Assembly (NCBI GenBank): GCA_003864495.1
Contig: ML133472.1
Span: forward strand, 1,495,469-1,559,468
From: Nemopilema nomurai
Taxonomy: Eukaryota > Cnidaria > Scyphozoa > Rhizostomeae > Rhizostomatidae
DNA: 64,000 bases
Direction of reading: 5' to 3'
A program made the position numbers and the translations under genes. How positions within the stretch are numbered: the stretch's first letter is position 1; every line of letters starts with the position of its first letter. Shown here one piece after another: positions 11,629 to 23,053 of this stretch. The notes below the pieces were generated by a model. It was not told the DNA's origin. It searched no databases and saw only the letters and a list, made by a program, of their open reading frames with translations.

Positions 11629-14600
11629 TTATAGCGCACCCATCTTCTTGAAAATGCACACCATAACTGTGCTTGGGGTAAAAGATCTCGTTTTTGAGCA
11701 GTAGCAATCACTGTCATAGATATGCACGGATGCAGCTATGTAGCTCTTGCTCACACATTCGTTATAGCAACTCAGGTTGCCGGTTGTATAGCCAATACGT
11801 ACAGATGAAAGGATTTGACACTCTTTCGTTAGGAACACAGCTGTAACGACAAAGGGTTTGGTAGTCTAAAGAACAGCAAACAAAATTAGTTATCTCTGAC
11901 TGCTGTAGGAAAATATCACATCATAAACTTTTTTGCCCTTTCAGCTTAAAGGATATTTTGTGTAGGAATACGTCTTTAAATAAATCTATATTTTAAGCCG
12001 AAAGTAGGTCTTTAAGAATACTTAAAAGCGGATAGTACGGAGTAGTTTCTACCAATTCTAAGTTTTCGCATGAGCTTATGGGAGTACGCACTTAAGTGTT
12101 AGAATTGCAGGATGCTTGCTAACGATTTCCATATTTTGCAGGACAATATGATAAATTTGTATTAAAAATTATACAACTGACAAAACGAAAGATGTTTTAG
12201 AATTGTTGTACTGTTTTTGGGACTATCTATAATGACCAAAGTAAAATACTTGTATTGTATCAAAGTGGTAGCGACTTAAGAAGACTTCGTCTAGGTAAAA
12301 ATAATCTTTAATAAATTCAGACAACGCCTCAGGTGTATCTGATCAATTGACAAAGAGCTTTAAAACGTAGAGGGCTTGATAAAACGTAAAGACCGTTGTT
12401 TGGTAGGTAAGCTAAAATGACAGGGAGAGCAACTAAAAAGTTGGATCGTAGCTCAGCTGTCGAAATTGTCAGTGGGCATTTAGTGTTGTTAAAATTTGTA
12501 ACAGCTTGCTCTGATTTCTATACGTACCTAGCTCTGTGTTTAAGCAAATCTGATTGCTGCTTCCGCTCATATTCTGGTAGGTGGGTGGCATTGAGCTGCA
12601 TAGACAATTCCCATTAGCCAAATCAATGTACGCCGTAGTGAAAAGCTTGTTTTTGCAGTGATTGAAACAACTGAACCTGTCTGTGAAACTAATCCTTTCT
12701 GGAGAAAGGCTTGGAATGGTGCAGCCTGTTTTCCATTGATCATCACTGTACACTGAAAATAGAGGCCCAGTGAAATTACAAGCAGTCGAAAAAATGACTG
12801 ATGATGTCTCGTGACAACCACGCTTATTTGTAGAATTTTACCTTATCGAAAATCTAATCTTTAGTAACATAGACACTTCTTTACGAGTTGTTAGCCACAA
12901 TTGTTTTTTTCTTGGCCAGTTGGTTTCACTGTGACAGCGGGAGTCACAAACATTTCGTGGGCACGCAAGTTCAGAATTTTGAGCATCTGTGTCGGAATTA
13001 ACCAATAGATGCATTAGCCAATCAATCGAAGAGCAGGATGCTTCTTATGTAAAAGCTAACTCTTTCTTTCTCTTTGGGCGAGTAACATCGTCTACATAGC
13101 AATGTAAATCGAAGAATAAGTATTAGATTTGCTGCCGATGATATTGTATAAGGAGAGACCTGCTATGAAAATTCCTCAAAACATTCTTTGAAAATCAACT
13201 TGATATGATTTTTCACTGTCCAGCAGTGAGCTAAAGAGTTCCTACAAAAAGTCTTTGCAGATCTTTTCCGAGTCTGAATGTATTTAAAGCAGTGCGGAAA
13301 ACTAGAGGCTCACTTTACATTTTAAAAGTCAACTCACCTTTTGTTTCGCATTTATTGCCTGAGAAACTTGATGGGCAAGTACATTTGAATCCCAGAGCTG
13401 TACTGGTACAATTTCCGCCATTTTTGCAAGGATTTGGCGAGCATCGGTCTGGTAAAAGATTGAAGGGTTGCTAAAAGTTAGAATCTCGGTTTAAAGCTGT
13501 TAAATCTATCTTCAGGAACAATCTTCATTTAAACAGGTATGAAAGACACAAATTCCCACCAGATTGAGGTTATAATTAAGAGAAAGCTGGAGATAGGTTG
13601 ATTCGCAGAGTCATACAGGTATTTCGTTGTACCTAATTCACAAAAAGTGCCATTGTATCCCGGCATGCATTTGCACAGTTTCGCGCCAAAATCCTGGCAG
13701 CTGCCACCGTGCTGACACGGGTTGCTCAAACATCGATTGCCTGCAAGATATGATGCACAATAACAACTAAACTACCATTTTCAAATGATCTTCATGTCAA
13801 CAAGTGATGAGTGCGACTGGATCAAATGATATTGCGCAACCACACGCCAATTTATCACGTTTTACACATTTGATTGCTTATAATTCATTTTGTTTTTTAA
13901 ATTGCACATTTCGATTCAGTAATTCTTTCTCTAGGGATATTTGGCATGATTGTTCGGTTTCTTTAATAAGCCTTAGGAGTAATATAGTTTTTATTCATCT
14001 TTGTTATGTAAATGCATAGCCACGTAGTGTTTTAATTAATTTTTGTGTATGTTATATTTTGGGCGTTATGTGTTGAACAAAGTAAATTAAAAAAAGTGAC
14101 AAACATTAAACATTAACGATCATCTTTATAGGAAAGGAAAATAATCTTAGTGCAGCTTGTCAAAGCAGCAATAGAATAAAGAGCCTTCGAAAATAAAAGA
14201 AACCCAATAATGCTTTCCCTGACAGCAAGATTTTCATGTATATATCGTTGACCATTAACCGCACTTTGCTTTCCCTTACAAGGCGGTGGATTAAAGGAAA
14301 TTGTGAACAACCAAGACATTGCTCAACTCTAAACACCGCAAAAGTCGATCCATTGTAACGCTTTGATGAAAGGGCGATATAGGCAACTTGGACGGAAGGT
14401 AGCTTGGAGAATATATCTACTTCAAGGCATGAATAACTAGGGCCTAAGTGGCTTTCACAGTCAAGCCAACCTACAGTGAATTCCTCTGTTGTTCAATCCA
14501 CATTTTGAGCATTTGTAGCCGGGGCATTGACATGTGTCAATGCAAAGGTCATTGCACGGATTCTTTTTTGCGCACTCTTGCCCTATCTGCATTGAAAAGA

Positions 14601-16560
14601 AAGAATCAGTTATGCTTTGTTTCATAGCTATTCATATTCTATAAATAGAGCCAAAGGCAATTTACAGCGTCTCTCTCTTTCAAGAAGCAGTGAAGATTAA
14701 GCTGTTTTACAACTTCAGGGTGGGTCATTGTTCAGTGAATTGGGCATAATTGAAAAACAGAAAATTCCCAGTCGCTGTGCAATTACACCTGCCTTTAGAG
14801 ATGTAAATAAAAAGACAACCGTTTTAAGAATAATAAATCACGCGCGGAACAGGGTGAAAGTTATTTGACGTGATGTGTTTTGTGGCATTGCAACAATGGC
14901 TTTGCATTAAGAAGCACGGAGAGCCTGTGAGAGATTGAGATTGAGAGATTGATGTTGAAAATTATATATTGAGAGACATTGAAGATTAAATCATTCTTTG
15001 CAGACACTTCAATTGGGCACTTGAATTGCAATCAAATACAAAAACTAAAATACAAAAACAATAATGTTTTTCAACTGAGGCCCTGTATGGAGTAGTCATT
15101 ACCTGTAGAATCATAAATAATAGCTAGAAATTCACCATAGTCTATTTAAGATAAATGCCATTCTAGCAGAAACACGCTGATTAAAGACGCTGTCATATTT
15201 GACTTTTGGACATTCAGCAAGAGGCTGATCATCTCATATCGACCTTCATTATGGAAAGCACAAAATTGTCAAAACAAAAGCAAGATGCAGCCTGCCTTGA
15301 CAAATTTCATGAAGAATGTACCAATTAATTTGGACTAGGGAGGCCATTCGAGCTTGAGGCATAAAATATTTTTCAGACCCACCGCTCTAACAGAGTAGTT
15401 CGTTGTGTAAAATTCCCAGTTGTCCGCTCTCGTCAGATTGACTTTGTCCGCGGCATCATGACTGGACTTGCCATTCAGCTGACAACGCCCATCCATTCCA
15501 ACATTGATTGATTTACACTGTTCTTCAAGCACACAATGTCCTTTGCATTCGTTGGCATCGGTACCTTCGATTTCATGAAGCACTGATCCAGTTAGCCTAT
15601 GGCCTTCTGCCTTGATTGAAAAGTCCGCAAATGACTTGCAGCTCAGTCTCAGAATATGACAGTCAGAAGTTGCCAAGATCAACAGCAAGGGCAGAAAGCT
15701 TTTATAGTCGGCAAGTAACCTTCAACACAAAAAGGCATAAGATGGGTGTGAGATCTCATTCAGAACAGTATAAACACGGGAAACACAAAACTATGAATGG
15801 ATTTTGTTGATGTCGCTATATAGCTCTAATAGACGCCACGAATCTTCCAAGTTGACTTTTCTTAGAATAGATTGTCTGAGAACACTGGCAGGGTGTTTGG
15901 TTGAAACCTTTTCAATTACGCAAAGAAAATTGCTGCTATCCTGAAAACTGCCAATAATATAAAGCACATTGACTCTTACGGTGACGTAACATTGTATGCA
16001 GTGAAAATGAAGCTGTAGAAAATGGCAGACGTTTCAAAAATGGCACGTTGTTCTAGCACTATTTCAATAATTAACATTACTCCTCAAGTGCTGCTTTCTT
16101 TCTCATAACTGTATCACCGCAAGAGTAAGTACGCTACATTTTTATCCTAAGTTCCGATGCTCAATCATGAAATTTAGGTCTAGGTGGCGCTATTGTCATC
16201 TTTGTTAATTGGTGAGGAGGGGCTACTATCGAAAAGATGATGATGTCATGCCATGATGTCAAATATAAATATAAAAAATAAAGCGATTTGACTATGCTTA
16301 TATTATCAAAAGTAAACGTAAAGATGCATTTCTAACTTTAATATGATTCTGCTTTGAATTTGGATTAGACTAGCTATATTGTTTAGGTCTCTTCGTCGCT
16401 TTCAGGGCCTTGTAACGTTTTTAAAATTTTCCAACAAGAACATTTGCTTCACCACGCTCCATATCACTCAATCGCATGTACCCAAAGCGAAGAGACCCTA
16501 AATGTGTTCAAATAAATATGTCAAAATCACTTACAATCTGTGGAGCTTTCTTCTGTACAT
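11629..16560 (-). CDS. Secreted PAN/apple - EGF - WSC-like protein, gene B
   Basis: Predicted exons on the minus strand: 16560-16535 (ATG, tentative), 15719-15383 (signal core FLPLLLILA and PAN/apple-like domain), 14586-14475 (EGF-like, CAKKNPCNDLC), 13740-13633 (EGF, PCQHGGSC), 13448-13338 (EGF, PCKNGGNC), 12752-12528 (WSC-like, CFNHC and CLCSS) and 11840-11629 (WSC-like, CYNEC and CYCSK, stop TAA). The phases of all seven pieces agree, giving 376 residues. The tentative first exon would make an N-terminus MYRRKLHRL leading into the hydrophobic core, plausible as a signal peptide; the first intron is the least certain part. The domain order matches gene A, except that B has one EGF where A has three. 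The PAN exon is almost identical to that of A whereas the EGF and WSC exons are strongly diverged. Likely a secreted or extracellular-matrix protein of unknown ligand. Confidence 0.75.
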
Positions 16561-16989
16561 GACGTTGTGGTTACGGTTTGCTATGTAGACAGAAACTGAA
16601 GTACTAACATCACAATTTTACGCTAATATTTAAAAATCGTATCGCAGGTGTCATTGTTTTCCGATTGCCAATTTGATGCCAATTTTTGCATCTTTTATTT
16701 GTCGTCACTTAGCAACAGATTAAAACTGTAAGTAGTCAATGGACGGGGGTTGCGTAATTACTAATTTCCCCGGCTTATGTCAGGATTCAGGTGAAAATGA
16801 AGACAGCTTTTCGGATGAGGCTGCGGGGCCCTACTTATGAACAGGGAAGGACGCGTGTTTGGCTTTGTGACTGTGTGACAGAAAGCAAGGGTTAAGATCC
16901 ACGCGAACTGGCATCCGAATGCCACTCCCTTGCTTTTGCGTGATGCTAAATACTGACTGCTAGTCTATGGACCTAGCCTGTTGGATCGC

Positions 16990-17260
16990 TCATGAAAGGA
17001 TGGCTCAGTGGTTAGAGGCGCTGACTACGGACCCAAGGGTCCGTGGTTCGAGTCCCTGGCATGACCAAACTTTCATTCAGAGTGAGGAGAGTCACCAGCT
17101 CTCTGTAATTCCAGGCATAAGGAATCACGAGGTGTGGTCACATCGAGAGGAAGGACCAGGACACTGCTCGATAAGCTTAAGCTTCTCAGTGTCCTCAAAC
17201 TACCTTCGGATGCAAGGTAGAAACAAATCAAATCAAACAAATCAAATCAAATCAGATCGC
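16990..17260 (+). repeat. tRNA-derived SINE with AATCA-type tail
   Basis: A box TGGCTCAGTGGTTAGAG at 17001-17017 and a perfect B box GGTTCGAGTCC at 17045-17055 have tRNA spacing. The body ends in a simple-repeat tail of CAAAT/AATCA units (about 17220-17256). The sequence GATCGC(TC)ATG before the head resembles GATCGCATG after the tail, a possible imperfect target duplication. An ORF of 128 codons over this interval is a by-product and not a gene. Confidence 0.85.
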
Positions 17261-17261
17261 A

Positions 17262-17825
17262 TGTTAACCATCGCTCTTTATCTTTGTTTTGATCACCATC
17301 TGAAAATTAATCTACAGCCGAGTAATCCCGATTTTTGGAAAAACCAAAATTAGGTTGAATATAACATTTGGTTACGTAGGCTATTTTCATGGCCACACGT
17401 CATCATCTTGCCCATAGTGATGGTGCTCTTAACGGAAAGCATAAGTGCCCTTAATTGCCCTTATCTTGCAATCAGAAGACATAAATAATTTGCCAATTTT
17501 TAAATGATTTACTAATAGCCGTCCTTATTGAAAGAATAACCTTTCATTTTCTGGCAATGTGTTCCTTCACTCGCCGAAATTAAAGTGTAAACCGGTAGGA
17601 GAATGTAATGAGCTTGATTTTTAAACCTCCAAGAAACAGTTTCAAAGTACAGGAGATATTGCTACAATGAAAAGCATCTCTGGCAAGTTCCAACAATTAT
17701 CAGAGTTGGAGCGTTGTCAAAACGAGGGTAAAGGTTAGGACAGAGGTAGAAATAGTTTTCCAAAGTCAACATTGCGGGAGTGTTCAGAAATATTCATAAA
17801 TATCGCAAATAGGCAGGGAATAAAG
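17262..17825. other. Spacer, nothing recognised
   Basis: AT-rich sequence between the SINE and the second long repeat copy; no exon or terminal repeat was seen. Confidence 0.35.
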
Positions 17826-19087
17826 CTCAGATGAACCACTGTTACCACAACGTGCTTTTAATGGATGTAAAAAGTGCCAAGGTAACAGCTGGTCATTTCA
17901 TAATTCAATGTTTTGTATTGTTTTGAATTGGTTTGTTTCCATCTCAACTTATTTGCTTTCAACAGGTTACTCATAATTTATTGTTTTAAGATATGCAGTC
18001 TAGAACCGCGCCCGCCCACGTTTGCTAGATACAGGTCATTGAGTTGCAACCTGTTCTATTCAACCCAGTGTTACCAAACAAAAACAGCACGGTCTTTGCA
18101 ATTTAGGAAGGGTGAAGAGGAACAGTACTTCGATATTGTGAATTGGGGCTGGTGAAGATGATGTCCAACAACATGCCCCGCAGCATTTGACGCAGCATGC
18201 TCCACCGCAGTTCATCAGAATCGATTTTGCAATGAAACTTGCGATATCTTTATTCAAGATCTATTCAATTTTCTCGGCTCATTTCACTCTCTTCACTACT
18301 TTATCATTCTCGCTTTTCTCCAAAGCAGATCCGCGTTCTAAGCGTACAAATTGAGGGAACGATTAAGTGAACAAATGTTTATGCTCCAGAACTCGCAAAA
18401 AATCGCAGATCTAAAACCGCACGAGAACCGTTGAAATGGAGCCAAATAAATCACACTCCTTCTATGACCATGCTATTATAAATTGGCGCCTAGAAAGAAT
18501 GTCTATAAAGCACGTCTAGAGAGAACGTCTAAACAGAATCAGTTGATGTTGAAAGCATCAAACTAACTATTTCTGATTAAGAAAACATTGGTACTCGGGT
18601 GCTTGCAAACTCTGAAAACAAAAATTCTTCCAATGTACTTACCTTATACGCATGCGCGCTTATTAAACCCACAACTGAAGTTATGTTGTAAATTCAATTA
18701 TATATATTTGAAGAAGAATTCTTGATAGCCGTGGTCCGGAGGTAGTGGGTTACCTATGTGAAGTGTTCCCCCACTGCCAACATTTGACCACTCTCTATTT
18801 TGGCCACCGGAGCAATATGCGGCGAGAAATGCAGAGGAAGACCGCGCCAGAAAACACTGGACTGAGCCGCAGCGAACCTCAGTCGGAACAGAACGACAGT
18901 AGCACCCATGTGCCATTTTTGACAGCTCGTGTTTTTTAATTTCTTGCCCCTTGGCAAGAGGAAGCGCACTAGGTGGCTTAAGTTTGCTCTAGCCGATGTT
19001 AAGCGATTAATAGCAAGTAAAGTTGAGTTGCAAACGGTCTCAGGACGCTAAGGACCATTTGCCAATGTTGGGGACTGGTTGAACTAT
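17826..19087 (+). repeat. Long dispersed repeat, copy 2 (right bracket)
   Basis: Second copy of the repeat at 2376-3392, same orientation, 15.45 kb away. The middle segment 18536-18904, which contains ATTTTGGCCACCGGAGC and CTGAGCCGCAGCGAACC, is absent from copy 1. The copy ends at GGTTGAACT a few bases before the 8-bp target duplication of the hAT-type element. Confidence 0.8.
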
Positions 19088-19098
19088 GGACAATTTCT

Positions 19099-21278
19099 CA
19101 GTGGCGAAGCCTGCACAGAGGTGATGGTCCTGCCTAAGGTAGAAGGGGGGCTGGGGGCGGAGCCCCCAGGAAAATGCTTGGGCTGCCACGCCCTTATAAC
19201 TCGCGGAGAATTGGGCAACGCCGATAAAAAAGATTGGAAAGAAAATTGATATCCAAAATTTTTCACACAATTTTACTGAATATCAAATAATGGAAAACGA
19301 AGGTTGTTTTGATGGCCATTTACATGACCTCATTTAACGTTATGACACTTAACATGATTCATTGAAAGCCTTCAAGATACTCTCATTTGTGAATAAATAT
19401 TAAGTAACAAAATTTGTCTGAATGCAGCATACGACTATTGCTTCTTTGACATAACTAAGTGTATAAACCTTTTTAGCAAATCTGGTTTTTTAAATAAATA
19501 GAAGCCAATATCAAGACAATTAACAGAAAAGAGGGAAATTCAAGAAGTCTCTGGGTTAAAATTTGAAAACTGAAGTATTTTTTACCAATTTCATGGAATA
19601 CATAGTAGATGTTGTCCAGTAAAATTAGTTCCAAATACAAATGCAAGGCAAGCTCAAGCCCCATGTCAAGAGTTTGCCTGCTGCTCAAGTTTCCATTTTA
19701 GTCAGAAGGAACCCCACCAACTTTATGCACAAAAGCTTCTTAAGTGATATTTCTTCAGAATGTCACTTAGCAACTAAATTAATAGAGTTGATGACAAGCA
19801 AATTGCAACTCTCCTTTAATGGCAACAATGCACCATTACAAAAAGATGATAAAATGGAAGCTTTTGTAGTTTTGATGCTCTCATCTAGTACCACAAGAAG
19901 TTCTCAAATAATACCTCTTGGTATTTCTTTTATCATGTAGTTTTAATATAATGTCTCTTATTTCTTATCAACAACAAGGTATAATAAGATTTTTTCAAAT
20001 AATGCCTCCTGGTATTTCCTTACCCAGCAACAAGTTATAATAAGGTACTTAACTCTATGTATCCTTTTTATCAGCAACAAGTTAAAATCACAAAACAGGT
20101 AGTTCTCATAAAATGCCTCCTGGTATTTCTTTAATGAACAGAAAAGTATAGTAAGAGGTTCTCTAAAAGTACCCCTTGGTATCTTTTTACTCAGCAACAA
20201 ATTATAGTAAGAAGTTTTCAAATAATACCTCTTAGTATTCCTTTTATCAGCAACAAGTTAAAATCACAAAACAGATGGTTTTCAAATAATGCCTCATGGA
20301 ATTTCTAATCAGCAGCAAGGTATAATAAGATGTTCTCAAATAATTCCTTCTGGTATTTCTTTAATCAGCAGCAAGTTATAACAAGAAGTTCTCAAAAGTG
20401 CATCTTGATATTCCTTTTATAAGCAACAAGTTAAAATCACTAAACAGATAGTTCTAATATAGCGCCTCATGATATTCCCAATCAGCAGCAAGGTACAATA
20501 AGAAGTTCTGACTTGAAGAGTAAACTGGGCCAACAAGAAAAAGTTTCGATAACTGGTCTTTCACAGAGCAAATCCTGCCTTGAATACCACTCTTCTTGGA
20601 GAGATCGATTTCTAGTTTTCAAATCTAGTAGCGATGTTTAGGCCTTTCTTGCTGTGCGATAACTTTTGATCACCGACACTCCTAGCAGCAAAAGACCCCT
20701 CCAGAGGTAAAAAATAATCCTTTCGCTGATATAAATTTGATCTATGAACTTCCGTAAATGTAAACCTCAATCGAAATTCCTTGTGGTCTCCAGACAGCAA
20801 ATACAAAGGCATACCTAAACATAGGGCTCCCGAAGTTACAGTCCTGCCTTCAAGAGTGAGCAGGACCTGAGGTACTGCCATTTCTGAAAGGCAGGAGTGC
20901 CATTGTTATCTTCTATTGTGAGGCAGGACCAAACGCAGGGGAACGAGGGGATCGCCCATTGTTGGGCAGGACCAAACATAGGGTTTAGTCCTGCCTACGA
21001 ATATTGAGCAGGACCTACCACAGGGCTTCATTTGACCATAGATTTTAACTTGACCAGTCGCGATATCACGCCCTGTGTCATCAAAAGAGGAAACACGACC
21101 AGGAGGGAAAACAATAATTTAAAAAGCATATATTACGGCACGAAAGAACCATGGTATTGGGTATTGAACGATCTTGTAAAATGAAAATAAATGAATTTCC
21201 ATTATTTCGAAAAATGATAACTTTGGCATCTTTTAGTCCTGCCCGGCAGGACAAGCAGGACCTTTGGCTTCGCCACTG
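19099..21278. mobile_element. hAT-type DNA transposon, apparently nonautonomous (2180 bp)
   Basis: The left terminus CAGTGGCGAAGCC (19099) is the exact inverse of the right terminus GGCTTCGCCACTG (21266-21278). Each is flanked by the identical octamer CAATTTCT (19091-19098 and 21279-21286), a perfect 8-bp target-site duplication. An 8-bp TSD with CAGTGGCG ends is characteristic of the hAT superfamily. Subterminal sequence is rich in GGTCCTGCC/GCAGGACC words in both orientations, possible transposase-binding sites. The longest interior ORF (99 codons, 19641-19940) matches no transposase I know, so the copy is probably nonautonomous or deleted. Confidence 0.92.
19895..20515. repeat. Minisatellite with higher-order structure inside the hAT element
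   Basis: About ten units of roughly 58-62 bp share the pattern TTCTCAAATAATGCCTCnTGG...TATTTC...CAGCAACAAGTTA. A variant with CAACAAGTTAAAATCAC recurs at about 20081, 20257 and 20430, so a three-unit repeat of about 175 bp is superimposed on the basic unit. Confidence 0.8.
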
Positions 21279-21559
21279 CAATTTCTGTCAGGTCAGCAAT
21301 TTTTCCCAAGGTGACAGTTATTGTTCTAAAAGTTGTAATATCTTCTAAATCAAAATCGGTGCAACGACGACGGTTTCCCAACAAAATTTGCTGTTTTATC
21401 CCAACAAAAGATGATAGGTTCTGTTTTCAGCAAGTTTTCTTCCATTTCATGTCGTTTTGTTGTTCAAATACTGTTATATTTTGGGTCCTTCTTCGTCAAT
21501 ATATTGAGTAAATCAATATTTGGAGTGACTCCACCAGCCTATTAGCTAACCACTCTTGA

Positions 21560-22560
21560 AAACTAGCGTCGGGTTTTTGCGACCCAGTGATACATTTTTC
21601 ATCATGATTTTGAATGAGTCCAGTACCAGCATCTGGTCTAGCCATCCTGGATGCCACAATTTTACCAGCGTCTGGACGACGAAACCCAATGGCTCATTTT
21701 CGAAGGAACTTTGATAAAGTCATCTGCTGTAAATCCTCGTTGCCATTACAATATTTTACGAAAGGAAGTTAACACGACTGAACTGCAGCTTGTCTACTCG
21801 TAAACGTAAAAGATGATTGATTCTTCGGTTCTGCTTCCGCTGGAAACAGAAACTTTTGAGAGGATTGTGGAATGCTTCCTGCGTGATGTTGGCTTTTATT
21901 TCGGTACTAGCACGGAAACATAGCACCCATCTACATGCCTAAGATTGGTATCTGGAAAACTGTCGTAAAACCTTGGATAAGTTTACTTGCACCATGAAGA
22001 AAATTCTTATAGTTACTTTCGACAAAGACTTTCATTTTCCTCAAACTGTATGCTTTTTAGAGCAACTTAGACCTCAGCCATATCATCCTTTGATGAAATG
22101 GGCGTGCTGAGACCCTTCCACCAGTTTTTGTCAACATGTCATGAATATTCCGACTTTTGCTCTGGTTCGGAATAATTCAGAATCCATGCATTATAAGCAT
22201 TATTGGCATCATCCTACATGAAGACAGTGGTTTGATGGCCCCAGTTCTTGCTGTGATGGCTTCCAGGAAGAGAGACAAATCAGCTGATATTCTCCATTCA
22301 AAATGGGTCAAGCAATCTGTACGCCAACCCCGAAATTAGCAATGACAAGGATTGAGATGAGCTTGAAGTCGTTCTGATTTGTTTTGTGAGTTGAATCCAT
22401 GCATATAATTATTCGATGTCTTTTTTAAGCTTGTCTAGCTGGTATTTGGTTCGAAGAAATCCTCCTTTGGCAAGGAATATCCTTGTACTTCTTGAGGTTT
22501 GTAAGCCTTTTCATCCCAACAAAAGCACCAAATAAAATAACTTCTTTTGAAAGGATGTTG
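21560..22560 (-). pseudogene. Decayed MULE/ZSWIM3-like transposase
   Basis: On the minus strand around 22412-22330 one reads ICMDSTHKTNQNDFKLISIL then VIANFGVGVQIA, the DxTHKTN and FG-G core of the MULE-type transposase domain also present in ZSWIM1/3-like proteins. Further along, after a stop codon and frameshifts, comes DDANNAYNAWI and then HVDKNWWKGL, corresponding to the SDDAxxxxNAW and HVDxxWRK blocks of the same family. Several in-frame stops and frame changes show it is dead. It abuts the right flank of the hAT element. Confidence 0.8.
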
Positions 22561-23053
22561 GTTTTGGGGCATTCTAATTCTATTACCTTGTCACATCAGA
22601 AAGAGCCTGTTGCAGAATTCAATTGAATAATAACACATAGAATTAAAAGGCCCCTTTGAAAATAGTTGATGCCCTTTTCTAGACTTCACCCCCTCTGTCC
22701 TCTTCTTGAGCAGGCATCACTGCAAACAAATGGAGGTAGCAAGCCTTATTCCTATAAAAAAATCTTGTGCATCAGCAAGATTGCTGCAAAAGTGAAATAG
22801 AGTTTTAGAGAGCGAAAAGTGTCCCAGAAATGCAGCAATAACAGCTAATACTACATACAAACATAATATTCTGTATGACAGGCTTGCCCAATGAATATAT
22901 TCCCCCTTCAAAAAAAAGATTGCCTTGCCCAGACATGAATGTTGTAGAAGCTCAGCTCACTCTAAAAGAAGCATCAATACGAAAACAAGATAACAGCAAA
23001 ACACAATGCACAATGGCATAAAATATGTACATGCTATTTTATCACCTTTAAAT
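22561..23053. other. Spacer and probable 3' UTR of the MCCC2-like gene
   Basis: No further exon was recognised. The minus-strand MCCC2-like gene ends at 23054, so its 3' UTR should occupy the right part. Confidence 0.35.

Noticed and set aside
17000..17070. Functional tRNA gene
   Set aside because: A and B boxes are present but the acceptor stem and anticodon arm do not form a proper cloverleaf, and a SINE body and tail follow.
16967..17353. 128-codon plus-strand ORF
   Set aside because: It lies over a tRNA-derived SINE with A and B boxes and a simple tail; the ORF is incidental.
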